Below the pieces are notes generated by a model. That model had not been told where the DNA came from. It saw nothing but the letters and a program-made list of their open reading frames with translations, and did not search any database. 64,000 nucleotides of DNA from Chaenocephalus aceratus (lineage: Eukaryota; Chordata; Actinopteri; Perciformes; Channichthyidae): contig CM043800.1 in assembly GCA_023974075.1 (NCBI GenBank), forward strand, positions 35,218,459 to 35,282,458. The letters are read 5' to 3'. A program made the translations under genes and the position numbers. Shown in pieces: positions 9,343 to 22,620 of the stretch (the stretch's first letter is position 1; each line of letters starts with the position of its first letter).

Positions 9343-11871
9343 TCTCCCATAGCCTATGTTACAAATGGCATTATGGCCATGAACATATTAGCAGCATAGA
9401 TCTCAGGGCGATGCTGTCCCTTAAAAAAGCTGTCCTGGTAAAAACTTTCCTCTCGTTCTGAGGAAACAGCCCTGGTGGGTTCATCAGGAGTGACCGCCGA
9501 CCATGCCCCAACCCCCCCATGTTTCCTATGTATGTAGGGGACCCTTTGTTTAAAACTAATTGGCCATCGGAATGTGTGGAGTCACATTCCACAGCTCTCC
9601 CCCCCCCCCCCCCCTCCTGTGATTCCCCGCACACAGGGAGATAGCTTTTCTGGAGTGAAGAGAGCTGAAATATTGATATTGCAAGTTAGAAACGTAAAAT
9701 GCATTTCGACAGACACTTGGGGGAAATATGCTGCATTTTGAATGTCCGATAATCCACCATTTCCACCGGAAATATCAAACATTTAATAAAAGTGAAAAAC
9801 AATGAACAAGACTTAACGTATTCATCATAATTAATTATATTTATTTCGTTTGGATGTAGGTGATCGTCTACTATATGAACATTTTGGACCCAAAATCACA
9901 ACAAAAACGTAAAAACAGATTTTGAAAATGATTTTATTTTTCACAACACAAACATACACAACGAAACCATTTAAAAGCTGGAAATATATACATGGGATGT
10001 CACTATGATAATGTGAAAGTTTGATTGAGGTAGCATGGGATTTCATTCTGATAAGGCAAAAGTGTTATTATAAATATAATACAAATATATATATATATAC
10101 ACATTATGTACAAAAATCTGTTTTTTTCTGTCTTTATCTGTGCCACGCTTCAAAGCGGTTTCTGTCAACTTACGACAGAGGGCAACATCACAGATTCCTC
10201 CTCCTCCATGTCAAAAAACAAGCTTAAAGCTTGACTCACGTTCAGAGTTCTCTTCATCATAGTTGAGTCTTCAAAACTCTAAATCTATCTAACTATATCT
10301 AAATTCTCAATGTTTGTCTGTCACTTTACTTCAATCGCAGTCTCCCGCAGCCTCTCTTCGTCTCCCGCCGCCTGTCTTCGTATATCTTCGTCTCTCTCCA
10401 TTTCCCGCCGTCTCTCTTCGGTTCCCGCCGTCCCCTTCGTCTCGATTCGTATCACTCCGTTTACCTGATTACCTCACCCCCTCCCTGGTAAATACATCCT
10501 GTTGAGCAGAATCTACAGTTTCCAGTATTTTCCGTTTCGTAAAATGATAAAATTCGGCGAAGATATTAAAATATGTGCTTCCATTATTCATACTTCTGAA
10601 ATATATCTGTATTAACTTTATATCATCGTATGTCCGTGTTTATTGGGTATCTTTGCATGAAACAAAGACTGGCATATAGTTTCAAGCCAGTACTTTCGAC
10701 AGAAATACACATATACATCCTGTTGAGCAGGATCTACAGTTTCCAGTATTTTCCGTTTCGTAAAATGATCAAATATTAGGTTAATATTAAATACATATAA
10801 GTATTTTTACAACAAATTATTGATGCATACATGTGTTCATCCATTCAATGTGGCATCTGCTATAATGGGGTTAATGTATGATATTACTTAATAATACAAT
10901 ACATTATAATATATGATATGATAATTACATTTTAGTTTTATTCATTTCTTATTTCATAGTTTCTCATTATTATTATTATTTTGTATCGCTCATCTTATTT
11001 TTGATTTTATTAATCTGTGTGAATCTGTGCTGTCCTGTTTTTCACTCTCACCCTGTTGCTGTTTGAACTACTGAATTTCCCCACGGGATTAATAAAGGTC
11101 CATCTTATCTTATCTTAATGTATAAGTTGATTTACTTCAATCTACTGTACAATATTACAGGAAAGATACTGCATAAAGCAAACTATATACTTTATTTGAT
11201 CTAAAATATTGATGTTTCTACAACACCCATTGTGTATTTTGTGAATGAAGCGCCATCTCATGGTTAAATCCTGTAATTGAACAAATGGGGAAATTGGGCA
11301 ACGCCCTCTAGCAATTTGGCAACACCCCCAGCCACTGGCATCCGCTGGGCTTTTGACTGGGACACACCCATTTGAGTCTGATCTGGAGTGCTACATCTGT
11401 ATGATGAGAGGAAACATTAAAGCACATTTCCCTACCGTTCAAAAGGATTCGCCAAGGTTTTATAATGGCTGCTGGATCCTTTCCCTCAGTTAGGAATCAT
11501 CCTAAAAAGCGAGTGAAGCCAGTATAATGTTGGCAATGCACTTGATGGCTACATACTGCATGAAATGACTATATATTCAAAATCCAAAGCCAAACGGGTC
11601 CTAGCTAGTTATGGTTACTGTAGTATGATAGCAATAATTAAAATCTAATAGATGGTGATGTTGGCCATTTAAGGTAAACACATTTACAGAAAACATGTAA
11701 TTTGATAAATCAAGCTGGAAAAAAGTGATGCTATATACAGTACAATCAATAATGCATGTTTCTGATAGTCTGGAGTCACTAATACATCGGTGCATTTTAA
11801 CACATGATATAAGGCTGAATTGGGGTGTTTTTTGTGTCCCTCCTAATCATTTTTCTCGCTCTTATCTGCAG
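9343..11871. other. No gene seen; short repeats
   Basis: Holds a C-run at 9600-9615, a pyrimidine-rich stretch with repeated cgtctc/ccgccg words at 10330-10450, and a duplicated block of about 60 bp (acatcctgttgagca and following) at about 10494 and 10711. From 11401 the sequence matches copy B at 42749. Trypsinogen exons 1-3 are not found upstream of the two exons that follow. Confidence 0.55.
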
Positions 11872-12247
<376 letters not shown>

Positions 12248-12437
12248 GCTGTGATCTCCCATCACAGAACTACAGGAGTGGGGAAATCAGAGCGAGATTG
12301 AAATTGAAGGAGACAGGAGGCGGCGGTGGGAAGTGTCGAAGAGAGAGGCAGCGGAAGAGAGGCTGAGAGTGAGACACAAGGAGATGCCGAGGGAGAAAGA
12401 AAACAACATGTGAGATGTGAGATGTCAAGGCTCAATC

Positions 12438-12443
12438 AATAAA
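12438..12443 (+). terminator. AATAAA signal of the trypsinogen fragment
   Basis: AATAAA about 190 nt downstream of the TAG, so the 3' end of this gene remains complete. Confidence 0.6.
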
Positions 12444-12850
12444 ACATTGAACATTTTGTGATGCAACAGTGTGTTTCTTATTGTCTATCTGCTCCAGTGT
12501 AGATGTACTGTTTTATGAGTACTGGATTTCAATTCAGGGGTGACATTTACAACAAAAACAAATATAAACCACAGTCAAACAAGAACAGCTAATGTCAATA
12601 AACAGAAACATTTCACAAAATTGCATTAGATTTGAGGGCAAATGAAGTGGCAACCCTTGGTTTTGAAAAGATAAGCTAACAAAAGTATATTAATGTTCAT
12701 AATCTCAATTTGTTTTAAAGATTTTCCTCACGAGTTTGTAGTTTCAGAACACTTGTTTAATGTACAGCAAGATGTTCCTTTAGTAATCTATGGTCCCATT
12801 TATAGTACATAGACAATAAAGGGCGTGCATGGCTTCCTCTCCTTAGACCT

Positions 12851-13720
12851 TAATCCCTTTTACAGTGTTTTATTTAGTTAATTACGGTGTATTGTAAATG
12901 TCTTGTTTCAGTGTTGGGTCCAATTCTTATCTAAAGTGTATTGTGCTTTTCCTTAAACACACATTGCCAAACAATCTCTCAATAAGATTTCCATCAAAAT
13001 AAGACACACAAACTGTAGCTTTTACCAGTTAACCTCTGCATAGATACGGGCAATCTGAGAAGTCTTGTCAACTACAAACATTGACATTAGTTGAAAGACC
13101 ACTGTTTTGGTCAAATTAGATTAAGTACCTGATAAGAGAGTGATTTATGACCCCCATAAACCTTAGTCCCGCCTCCAAATCCCTTTGATGTGGCACATGT
13201 CACTCTGACATCTCTGACCTTTGACCCTCTTATCTGGTATTACTTGTTTGTTTATTGTTTTATTGCCCCCTCATAAAGGAAGTTGCTCTATAGTGGGGTG
13301 ATAAGACTTTATTGCCCCTTTGATGTGAAACCTGTTATAGTGTCCTTAGGTCATTATAGTCCACTATGAAACCATTATAGTCAATGATGATAGTATGACT
13401 TGTTTAGCTGTTTATTGTTTTATTGCCCTCCTCATAAAGGATGTTGCTCAATAGGGGGTGATAAGACTATTGCTCCTTTGATGTGACACCTGTTGATTAT
13501 CCCCCTATTAAGCCATTATAGTCTATGATGATATATGACTTGTTTCGGTCACCTGTTGTAGTTGTAATGCCCTCAATAAGGATGCTGCTCAATAGGGGGT
13601 GATAAGACCCACCCTGCTGCACCTACGTCAGAGCCCTAAACCCTCACAAACCTCCTCACACACCCCCCTCAGACTACCCCCTCCCACCCTGATGCACCTA
13701 TGAACACAGAGGGGGGTGCA
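12851..13720. repeat. Duplicated block with 130-bp-scale tandem repeats
   Basis: Sequence from 12851 recurs at about 16012-16480 inside copy A and at 43190-43920 in copy B. Within it, units containing cattatagtc, atgacttgtttcggt, gccctc and agggggtgataagac recur three to four times. No coding potential seen. Confidence 0.65.
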
Positions 13721-14694
13721 CAAATAAAGGTGCACAGCTGATATAAAGGGACACCTAGTGGTTAAAGCATGTTATTGAATTTCATTATTTTTATTATTAG
13801 ATATTAATAGGATCCCTATAAAGTATATTCATTTCTCGTTATTCTCTACTAATAGTTAATTAAAGACTGTATATAATGACTATTTTGCACATCCCTTTCA
13901 ACATTTCAAGATTTTCTAAGGTTATTGACATATCATATAGTCCTACACAACTATGGTGTAGTTATGCATTGAATGAAAAAACTTGGGTCGCAGGTTCCTC
14001 AATAGTGCATTACAAGACATCTATCAATATTTGTGCATACCTCCAGCAATGGACGCGGTGGACCCGTTCAAATCCAGTTTTGGACAGTCTGCCGTGGTTC
14101 CATCCCATTTCAAGTGCTGTTCGAGGCTCGGCGTAACCCTCGGAGCACACTCTCCAATCACAGAGCTTGAGGACTATCACAGGGTTTGTCAAACAGAGCA
14201 CATGGTGTAGTCCAAACGATAGCTGGGGATTCTGGGTAGTGTGTAGTGTCTTCTGCCATCCTTTACTCCGAAAAAAATATTTGTTTCTCCGAATCGAAGG
14301 GGAAAAAATACAAAAGCATTGCACACAATTTAAACCATCAATGTTGTGTAATTAACAAGGATAATCTGGTGTTTTGTAGTCGATGAGTAGTGCAGATATC
14401 ACTGTAAAATCAATCGACAGTAGAGGAATACTTACTTCCGGGTGTACAATTCTCCGTTATCCAATGAGAATGGACGCTCACATTGCCTTTAAGGGCAGCC
14501 GACACAAACGAATGCCGTGCTTCCATGAGCGTCAATCCCGCCGCAGATGGGAATACATTGCAATCAGTTGAAAGCTATTTGCGTCCCTTTATAAAGCTGA
14601 AGGAGCCTAGGAGCGTCACAAACTGCACGCCACGGACACTGACCAAACGTCGCTCCTGGACGATTATGGAGTGAGAGTGTGTTGGCCCTGAGAC
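13721..14694. other. No gene seen
   Basis: Short ORFs overlap on both strands around 14010-14350, but none has recognisable content or a partner exon. Confidence 0.55.
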
Positions 14695-15338
14695 TAGGGT
14701 TGGGAACCGAAACTCGGTTCTGGATGAGAACCCATAAGAAAATGCCGGGTACCGGGTACCCATACAAAATACACAATGTCGGTGCTTAACGGTTCCTAAA
14801 CGGTAACGGCGGACTGGCCATCTGTGTGTTCTGGAGAATCACAGAACGGCAGTCAGCGGGCCGTTGACTGCCGGCTCAGTACGCTTTTAAACGGCATCAT
14901 GTAAGTTGCGCTGACAGGCGACAGAGGTCCACAGTTGCCCCGCAGCGAGGCTCCCCCTGCCCTCCCGTAGACAGTTCACGAGCTCAGTCACTTCATAACA
15001 CCAAAGATGGATCGCGGTAAACGCTCTAAAGTGAGGCTCCACTACACTAAAAAAGAAAAAGACAAGGCACAGTGTAATGCCTGTTAATAGCTTGCCACAG
15101 TCATAGCTCAGTGAAAATAAAGCATAGCTATTGTGCAATACATTTGTATTGCATGTATATTTTTTATTTCTAAAAATGTCAATTAAAGCTTAAGAGAATA
15201 AAGATATTTTTGTAATCTAACGTTTGACCTCTTTCTTTTACCAATTTGGAATCGAAACAGGGAATCGATAAGAACCGGAATCGATAAGCAGAACCGGAAT
15301 CGGAATCGATACATTTCAAACGATACCCATCCATACCT
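14695..15338 (+). mobile_element. hAT-type element with BED-finger remnant
   Basis: Starts tagggttgggaaccg and ends in imperfectly inverted cgatacccatcc. Inside, at 15007-15085 (plus), an ATG opens MDRGKRSKVRLHYTKKEKDKAQCNAC and then a stop. That matches the opening of a BED-type zinc finger of a hAT transposase, with the rest deleted. The ends and the BED start both point to a decayed, non-autonomous hAT copy. Confidence 0.55.
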
Positions 15339-16009
15339 GAGAAAAAAAACAGGGAAAAAAAGCCCCTTAACAGGTTAAATGGATAATTAAATCATTTTAG
15401 TGTTCCCAAAGCCCCGGTGTTCTGCAGTTTGTGTGGCGCCTACTGTACTGTTGCACAGTTTATACTGTAGAAACTATGTCCAGGACAAGATGTTTCGAAG
15501 TTTGGAAGATTCATAGCTAACCACACTGAAGATTATGGAGGTATTGATCCGTCTTCTCATATTTTTAAGCCTCAAATTGTCCTTCCCCCCCCCCCCTCTC
15601 TAACATCACCAGCAGTCATGATTTTAGGGGTTATCTCTCAATTTTTTGTTACCGGGGGGGCATTCCCCCAGACCTCCATAGTATTGTTTGGTCACCATTT
15701 CCCACAGCCCCACCTAAAATATTTTCCAGCAGCCGCCACTGACCGCAGCCATAGGCTGGACTCTGACCGAGCAGTCTACAAACTGAGACGTCTGGTCTAT
15801 GGAGGTGTTCTTGTTTACATCACCTGGCGCAGCTCGTGAGGTTGGCCTAGCAACCCGCTAGCAACATGCACAGCTGCAATAAGCTACAAGCTAATTAAAC
15901 CGAAATTGAGCCAGAAACTTTTCTTTTTTGTTTTACCATTTATTGAAGTGATTGGACATTTCAGGCTGAGAGGACAATGGCCAGTTAAATATGTTTGATT
16001 AAGCTTAAG
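15339..16009. other. No gene seen
   Basis: Contains a piggyBac-end-like ccccttaacaggttaa at about 15360 and a phrase around gagcagtctacaaa that recurs at about 17290. Nothing else can be supported. Confidence 0.4.
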
Positions 16010-16689
16010 CATATCCCTTTTACACTGTTGTATTTAGTTAATTAAGGTGTATTGTAAAATGGTCTTGTTTCAGTGTTGGGTTTATACTAGCTTCAGCCTC
16101 TCGTGTCATATCTGCCTTCCAAAAAAAACGACATGTCAATAGTCCAAATGCCAAACTCAAGGCTTATTCTGCAATCCACTGACTTCACGGTGAATATGTC
16201 CAATTCTTATCTAAAGTGTATTTTGCTTTTCCTTAAAGACATATTGCCAAACAATCTCTCAATAAGATTTCCATCAAAATAAGACACACAAGCTGTAGCT
16301 TTTACCAGTTAACCTCTGCATAGATACGGGCTATCTGAGAAGTCTTGTCAAACTACAAACATTGAACATTAGTTGAAAGACCACTGTTTGCTCAAAATGA
16401 GATTAAGTACCTGATAAGAGAGTTGATTTATGACCCCCATAAACCTTAGTCCACCTCCAAATCCCTTTGATGTGGCACCTGTTGTAGTATCCCCTATTAA
16501 GCCATTATAGTCATTGATGATAGTATGACTTGTTTCGGTAACCTGTTGTGGTTGTAATGCCCTCTATAAGGTAATGTGCTTTAATAGTGGGTTAATATTA
16601 CTTATTGACTCTTTTGTGGTAATTTGAGGTTAAAAGGGTAATCTTTGCTAGTTTATTTAAAACAAATCATTTATATGAGGGGCCGTGAA

Positions 16690-17060
16690 GGCCAACATTC
16701 AAACTAACCTCGTGCACACCACTACTGAAAACATCTGGCCTTGCACCACACTACTGAAATACTCTCACATTCACTACTGAACACCTCACACACACAACTG
16801 AAAATTAAACGTCACACACATACTACTGAAAATTTAACCTCAACACACACGCAACTAAAAATTAACCTCACACACACACTATTGAAATCTTCTTACATTC
16901 ACTACTGAAACACCTCTCACACACACACACTACTGGAAACAGTCTGGCCTTGCACACACTACTTAAAACATCTGGCCTTGCACACACACTACTGAAATAC
17001 TCTCACATTCACTACTGAACACCTCACACACACACACAACTGAAAATTAACCTCACGCAC
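16690..17060. repeat. CA-rich minisatellite, copy A
   Basis: Irregular 25-45-bp units built from cctcacacacaca, ctactgaaa and tctggccttgcacaca. The matching array in copy B (44480-45190) is about twice as long, so the locus is length-variable between duplicates. Confidence 0.75.
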
Positions 17061-17777
17061 ATACTGTGCATGTGTTTCACCTATGTGTGTGAGGGGGATT
17101 CTTGCTTGTAAACGGAAGTCATTGTAATGAAACGGAAGTAACAAAGAACAAAGCTGCAGTAGGTGGCGATAATTCTCGTCTACTCTATTTGGAAGTCGCC
17201 ATTAAAGAAGAAGAATGAAACAGAAGGTCCCATTCAGCATTGGATTTATAGAGAAACAGCACCGCAGCCGTAGGCTGGACCCTGAACGAGCAGTCTACAA
17301 AACTGAGACGGTCTGTTCTATGGAGGTGTTCTTCTCCTGTCATACTCACCTGTCATACTCCAATGTAACGGATAACAACTAAAGAAAAAGTAAATAGTAA
17401 TAATAATTAAAAACTGCGGTCACGACGTGCACGCAGTTGTGGCGGGCCTTCGCGGTCCGAGCGCCTGTAGGGGAGGGGTCGCGGTCGTCCCGGCGTCAAG
17501 CAGATGCGCGCGTGTCCTCCGAAATGAGCCGTTCGTAATTTCTCAAACGTTCGTGTCCCAGACTGCATCTTCCCCATAATACTCGGGCATGCATGTGAGT
17601 GGTGGAGGAGGGGGGTGGTGGAGATGCAGGGCCTTCAGCAGGGCCTTCAGCAAACTCCAACAATTCTGCAGCAAGCTGCTCCCTGACAGTCTTCTGGGTG
17701 TGTGGCTTTGTCCTGCTGCATCTAACAAATGTGGAAAAAACAAAGAGATTAGATTAATTCACTGGCTTATACTTATA

Positions 17778-18175
17778 GGATAATATTGGACTATAAATGA
17801 ATAATATTACACCAAATAAATAAGTAAACACATGTATATTCATTCACTGGCCATTCATTTAGAAAATGTAACTCCAAAAAGACAAGTAACACTATTTAGC
17901 ATTTTGGCTAATCATTCCTGTTGGCTAAGCTAACACTGTGATGCAGTTCCACCAAACACAAAAGTAATATATAAAAGGATAATATTGGACTATAAATAAA
18001 TAATATTACACCAAATAAATAAGTAAACACATGTATATATTCATTCACTGGCCATTCATTTAGAAAATGTAACTCCAAAAGACAAGTAAAACTATTTAGC
18101 ATTTTGCCTAATCATTCCTGTAGCTTCTTGGCTAAGCTAGCACTGTGACGCAGTTCCACCCAAACACATAAGTAA
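17778..18175. repeat. Two tandem copies of a 198-bp unit
   Basis: The unit beginning aggataatattggac starts at 17778 and again at 17976, with a few substitutions and small indels. It sits just before the piggyBac-like exon and has no coding content. Confidence 0.7.
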
Positions 18176-18202
18176 TATATAAAAACAAGAGAGATTACAT
18201 AC

Positions 18203-18329
18203 CTTTCCGTGGTGGAAGTTCAACATCCAAGTCACTACTGCCCGGATCCAGGTCTGGCTGGAGGAGATCTTCATCATCCGACGAAGAGTCATCTGGTATG
18301 ATCATAGCCCCGCTATCGTCAGCTAGCAT
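18203..18329 (-). pseudogene. piggyBac-like transposase first-exon fragment
   Basis: The minus strand encodes 42 codons starting MLADDSGAMIIPDDSSSDDED and ending VELPPRK, then an excellent donor (gtatgt). Acid-rich, Ser/Asp-rich N-termini of this kind, preceded by an EVLEML-like stretch, are typical of fish piggyBac transposases. No catalytic domain is present in the window. A ttaacaggttaac stretch at 19118 resembles a piggyBac terminus. The family call rests on composition only. Confidence 0.35.
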
Positions 18330-19623
18330 CTCTAGCACCTGCTCGCCTCGGTGGTGAAGCTCTCCCTTCTGGCAGCGTAATGCGTAATGGAGCCGGAGCG
18401 GGCGTAGTTTATACTACGCAGGATCATATCTTTGGAACCCATTGGTCGATTTGGGTGATTGACACCTTTTCTGAACCGTTAGAGCCAATAGAATCGAGTG
18501 ACAAGTCCCGCTAAACACTTACGTCAAGTAGAGAGAGGTTTGCGTAAACAGCACGTGAGACAGCATTAGCTCGGGACTGCAAAAACGTTATACCTACTCT
18601 GCTGCCATGAATGTAATGATAGATTATCAGGAACAATTCTAAAGTGACTAAGAGACATTGGATTAACCTTAAAACAGCGTTTTTATTCCCTTGAACAAGA
18701 GCTTTGATCACAAAACAGCAACGGTAAAGACATACTTATTGTTATGGTTTTGAAAACTGTTGTTTTTTTTCTTCTCTGTTCTGGCTGATAGCTCAGTGAG
18801 TTTGTGTCCTACAGTGATGATACTTATAACAAAAATAATCTGTGGAGTATCAGCTTTCAGATGATATGTAGTTTGTGCAGAAAACATTAAGTTTTTAAAG
18901 GTCGTTTTTGCTAGTTAGCACCGGAAGTAGCATCTGCCCGTTTTAGCTAAGGGCTAATGCTAACGCTTCTTGTGAGACTTTTGTTTTGTTTCGGTAAAAA
19001 AGGTTCTTATCGTCAGTTAGCTGAGATTCTTCTCGTTAATCTGGTATAACACATTAATATTAAGATGTTCTGAGACACAGTGTCGTGGAAAAAAAAAAAC
19101 CAGGGTCCCCGCCGGCTTAACAGGTTAACCGTGGCGTGCGGTGCAGTGGGTTGTGCAGACGTTCTGCCCTTGACTGTTTGTTTACTCAATCTCCTCTTGA
19201 TATTAGGCCATGTATGTTCCATACCAGTGGAGTTTGCTTTTTGTTGTTGTGTTTATTGATCAAAAAGCAAACCTTCAATACAGCTGTTATGTGGTCAAGG
19301 TAAGTAAAGTAATAATTGAAGCTGTGTATTGGTTAATATTAGCGTATGACTTAAAATGAAAACACAACAGCATTTCACAAAACGCCGCAGCATTTCACAT
19401 TGGACGGAAGGGTATTCCTTAGGGAGAACACTTCTTGTTTATGATTGGACAGAGCCAGCCAGACAGCACTGCTGTGATTGGTTGTTTTTGCTGCCAGTGA
19501 AGAAATGACGCTTCGTGATTGGTCAACGTCCGACAGCGCAATATGTCCCAACCGGTCCCTCCCAACACATCAGCCGTTAGCACACACTCAGAGCTCACAG
19601 CTCCTCATATCTGTTCAGAAAAC

Positions 19624-20719
19624 TAGGGATGGGAATTTGAAAGCAAATGTATATTCGAATATTCGACCCCCCAAAAAACGGTTAACCGGTTAACCGAAAT
19701 GTACATATCCTATATAAAAAAATTGGGTAACATTTTTTTTTACATTTTTTTTTTTTACCCATTTTTTTTCCAATAATTTTTTACAAATACATACATGTTC
19801 AAATAAGTGTAGAAACCAAGTCGAATTTGTCAAATGTATTGAACTGGTGATCACAGTTTGACAGCTATAGGCCTACAGCTTTCATGTGTGGAGGCGATTC
19901 ACAATCAGGCCAGCTGTAGAGAAGACCCTCTCAGCTGGAACAGAGGTTGCGGGTATAGCAAGGTATAGCATGTATATAAGTTTAATTTGGCATAGGTTGA
20001 CCTCTACACCGCACTCACTTACCTGGTCGAAATATTTCCACACATTACTCCTTTTTGACGCCATGTCTGTTGTGTAGGACTCTTCTTAGAGTGTAAATAA
20101 TTACCGGACTATGACTGGTAAAATGTTGAATACCGGCAAAACTAAATCTCTCCAGTCAAAATGTCTATGTACTTTGCCGCCACACACGGTTGCCAAGCAG
20201 CGCTTATTGTTGTTTACGCTGGCCACTCATGTGTCGCGAGTGTTGACAGGGGGCGGGGGAGCACGCTCATGAACTGTTAGCGCCGGAACCTCGCAACGGC
20301 TGCGGAGCTCATTTGCGCCACATTTGGGCCTAAGATGAGGTTTGAGTCTGCGTGATCTGCGTGTAGGGAGGGGCAGCAGCCATATCATTGGCTAGAACTA
20401 GCTAGATCTGATGGATTTGGACATAAACGCGAGTGAAGTATAACCGGACACGAGAGAGAGATCAGCACCTGCAGCTCTACCCGCTGTGAGGGACCGGTGA
20501 GCAGAGCAAAACACACCTTTAGACGTCACCTAACACATTTAGCTATGGCATAGTCGTATATATATACATTGAATTATTCAATTTGATAATATGTAATCAA
20601 CTTAGGCATCACTCCCAAAAAAAAATAATAAAAATATTCATAACTCATATTCGAATACATGAATAATTATTCGAATACCTGAATCATTTCGAATATTCGA
20701 TTAATCGTTCCCATCCCTA
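19624..20719 (-). mobile_element. Non-autonomous hAT element with transposase ends fused
   Basis: Termini tagggatggg at 19624 and cccatcccta ending at 20719, flanked by a near-perfect duplication (cagaaaac / tcagaaac). At 19882-20064 (minus) a 60-aa ORF joins a BED-like start (MASKRSNVWKYFDQV) directly to the hAT C-terminal dimerisation motif (AIPATSVPAERVFSTAGLIV). The catalytic core has been deleted. Confidence 0.75.
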
Positions 20720-21169
20720 TCAGAAACTGGACAAAAGTTAAATATGTACAAACCACAGACTGTCTATGTCATGGCGAATACAGTCGCTGCTTTATTTATG
20801 TCTGTATGACATTGTTGTGAGTGTGGACGGAGCAGCTACAGGTTAGCTTAGCCTGATGGATCCGATTCCATTCTGAAAACACGCATTTTAAAAGCTTTTC
20901 GCCTGCAGACTTGTCAAAGCATTAATTCATGGTTTTTACTAACCGTTATCAGTATTAGTTACTTCGGCATCACTTTGAAACGTGTATTACAATTAAATCA
21001 CTGTCAAATATGTTCATTTTGTTGTAGTTGGTATCTCCTATAGGATTTACATGGAGATACTTCCCGCCCCCTCTCCAGCGCGTCTTGTTTGAATGACAGG
21101 AGCAAACACAGCTGACAGCCGCGGTGAAACTCAAGCGATTAGAGCGATGCGAATATTGGGTAAGGCAAG

Positions 21170-21960
21170 GCAAGGCAAGTTTATTTATAGAGCACTTTTC
21201 AACTCAAGGCAATTCAAAGTGCTTTACAAAAAAAAAAATGAAAGACATTAAGCATTAAAAAAGAAAAGCTAATCAAATAAACATTAAGGAAAAATACATG
21301 GATAAAAGTTACAGTGCAGTCTAAAATATAAATAGTTCAATTAAACATTACAAGAAAAAGTACATGGATAAAAGTTACAGTGCAGTTTAAGATATGAATA
21401 GTTCAATTAAAAGCAGCGACAAAAAGAAAAGTCTTCAGCCTGGATTTAAAAGTAGTCAGAGTTGCAGCGGACCTGCAGGTTTCTGGGAGTTTGTTCCAGA
21501 TATTTGGAGCATAATAACTGAACGCTGCTTTACCATGTTTAGTTCTGACTCTGGGGACAGAAAGCTGACCAGTCCCTGAAGACCTGGATGGTTCATAGTT
21601 TAGCAGGAGGTCAGTAATGTATTTTGGGCCTAAACCATTCAGTGCTTTATAAACCAGCAGCAGTATTTTGAAATCTATTCTTTGACACACAGGAAGCCAG
21701 TGTAAAGACTTCAGAACAGGAGTGATGTGATCCACCTTCTTAGTGTTAGTGAGGACTCGAGCAACGGCGTTCTGAATCAGCTGCAGCTTTCTAATAGATT
21801 TTTTAGTGAGACCTGTGAAGACACCATTGCAGTAGTCGAGTCTACTGAAGATAAAGGCATGGACAAGTTTTTCCAAATCCTGCTGTGACATTAGTCTTTT
21901 AATCCTAGATATGTTCTTTAGGTGATAGTAGGCTGATTTAGTAACTGGGTAGTCTACCAT
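21170..21960 (-). mobile_element. L2-clade LINE 3' fragment
   Basis: The minus-strand ORF 21403-21960 (185 aa) is the C-terminal end of an L2-type reverse transcriptase: FSRLDYCNGVF, LQLIQNAVARVL, DHITPVLKSLHWLPV, FKILLLVYKALNGLGP, and a final FKSRLKTFLF. The 3' end runs to about 21170 with the usual tail (agcactttgaattgcc and aaataaacttgcc on the minus strand). It is 5'-truncated, as most LINE copies are, and inserted in the fold-back loop. Confidence 0.8.
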
Positions 21961-22423
21961 AGTATTTACATGGAGATAAGCCCCTTAAAAACCATGAATT
22001 AATAAAGCATTAATTCTGTGTTTACTCCTGTGATTCAAAAAAGACGCTGGAGAGGGGGCGGGCCGGATCTCCATGTAAATCCTATCGGAATCGGATCGAT
22101 CAGGCTAAACTAACCTGTAGCTGCTCCATCCACACTCACAACAACATCATACAGACATAAATAAAGCAGCGACTGTATTCGCCATGACATAGACAGTCTG
22201 TGTTTTGCATATCTTTAACTTTTGTCCAGTTTCTGAACAGATATGAGGAGCCGTGAGCTCTGAGTGTGTGCTAACAGCTAACGGCTGATGTGTTGGGCCA
22301 ATCACAAAGTTATTTCTTGATTGGCAGCAAAAACAACCAATCACAGCAGTGCTTCTCTGGCTGGCTCTGTCCAATCACAAACAATAAGTGTTCTCCCTAA
22401 GGAATACCCTTTCCGTCCAATGT

Positions 22424-22600
22424 GAAATGCTGTGGTGTTTTGTGAAATGCTGGGGTGTTTTGTGAAATGCCGCGGCGTTTTGTGAAATGCTGCGGCGTTT
22501 TGTGAAATGCTGCGGCGTTTTGTGAAATGCTGTTGTGTTTTCTGAAATGCTGTGGCGATTTGTGAAATGCTGTGGCGTTTTGTGAAATTCTGTGGTGTCT
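22424..22600. repeat. 22-bp tandem repeat, about eight units
   Basis: Units of gttttgtgaaatgctgyggc with one- or two-base differences. The mirrored left arm has only about two units (19365-19400), so the array expanded on one side. Confidence 0.8.
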
Positions 22601-22620
22601 TGCACTTCAGGGCCACCATA

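Larger units (their letters stand above)
19360..22620. repeat. Large inverted repeat (fold-back-like structure)
   Basis: The left arm (19360-19620 plus 20720-20900) is inverted relative to the right arm (about 22080-22440): the stretches around cagagctcacagctcctcat, tttgtccagtttctga and gcagcgactgtattcgcc recur in reverse complement. The left arm is split by a hAT insertion and the loop contains an L2 fragment. Tandem 22-bp units lie at the outer end of the right arm. The outer borders are uncertain. Confidence 0.65.

Noticed and set aside
13876..14355. Several short ORFs on both strands
   Set aside because: Mutually overlapping, no domain, no splice partner.
15360..19130. A single piggyBac element spanning two cttaacaggttaa motifs
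   Set aside because: The two motifs lie in the same orientation, not inverted, so they cannot be the two ends of one element.
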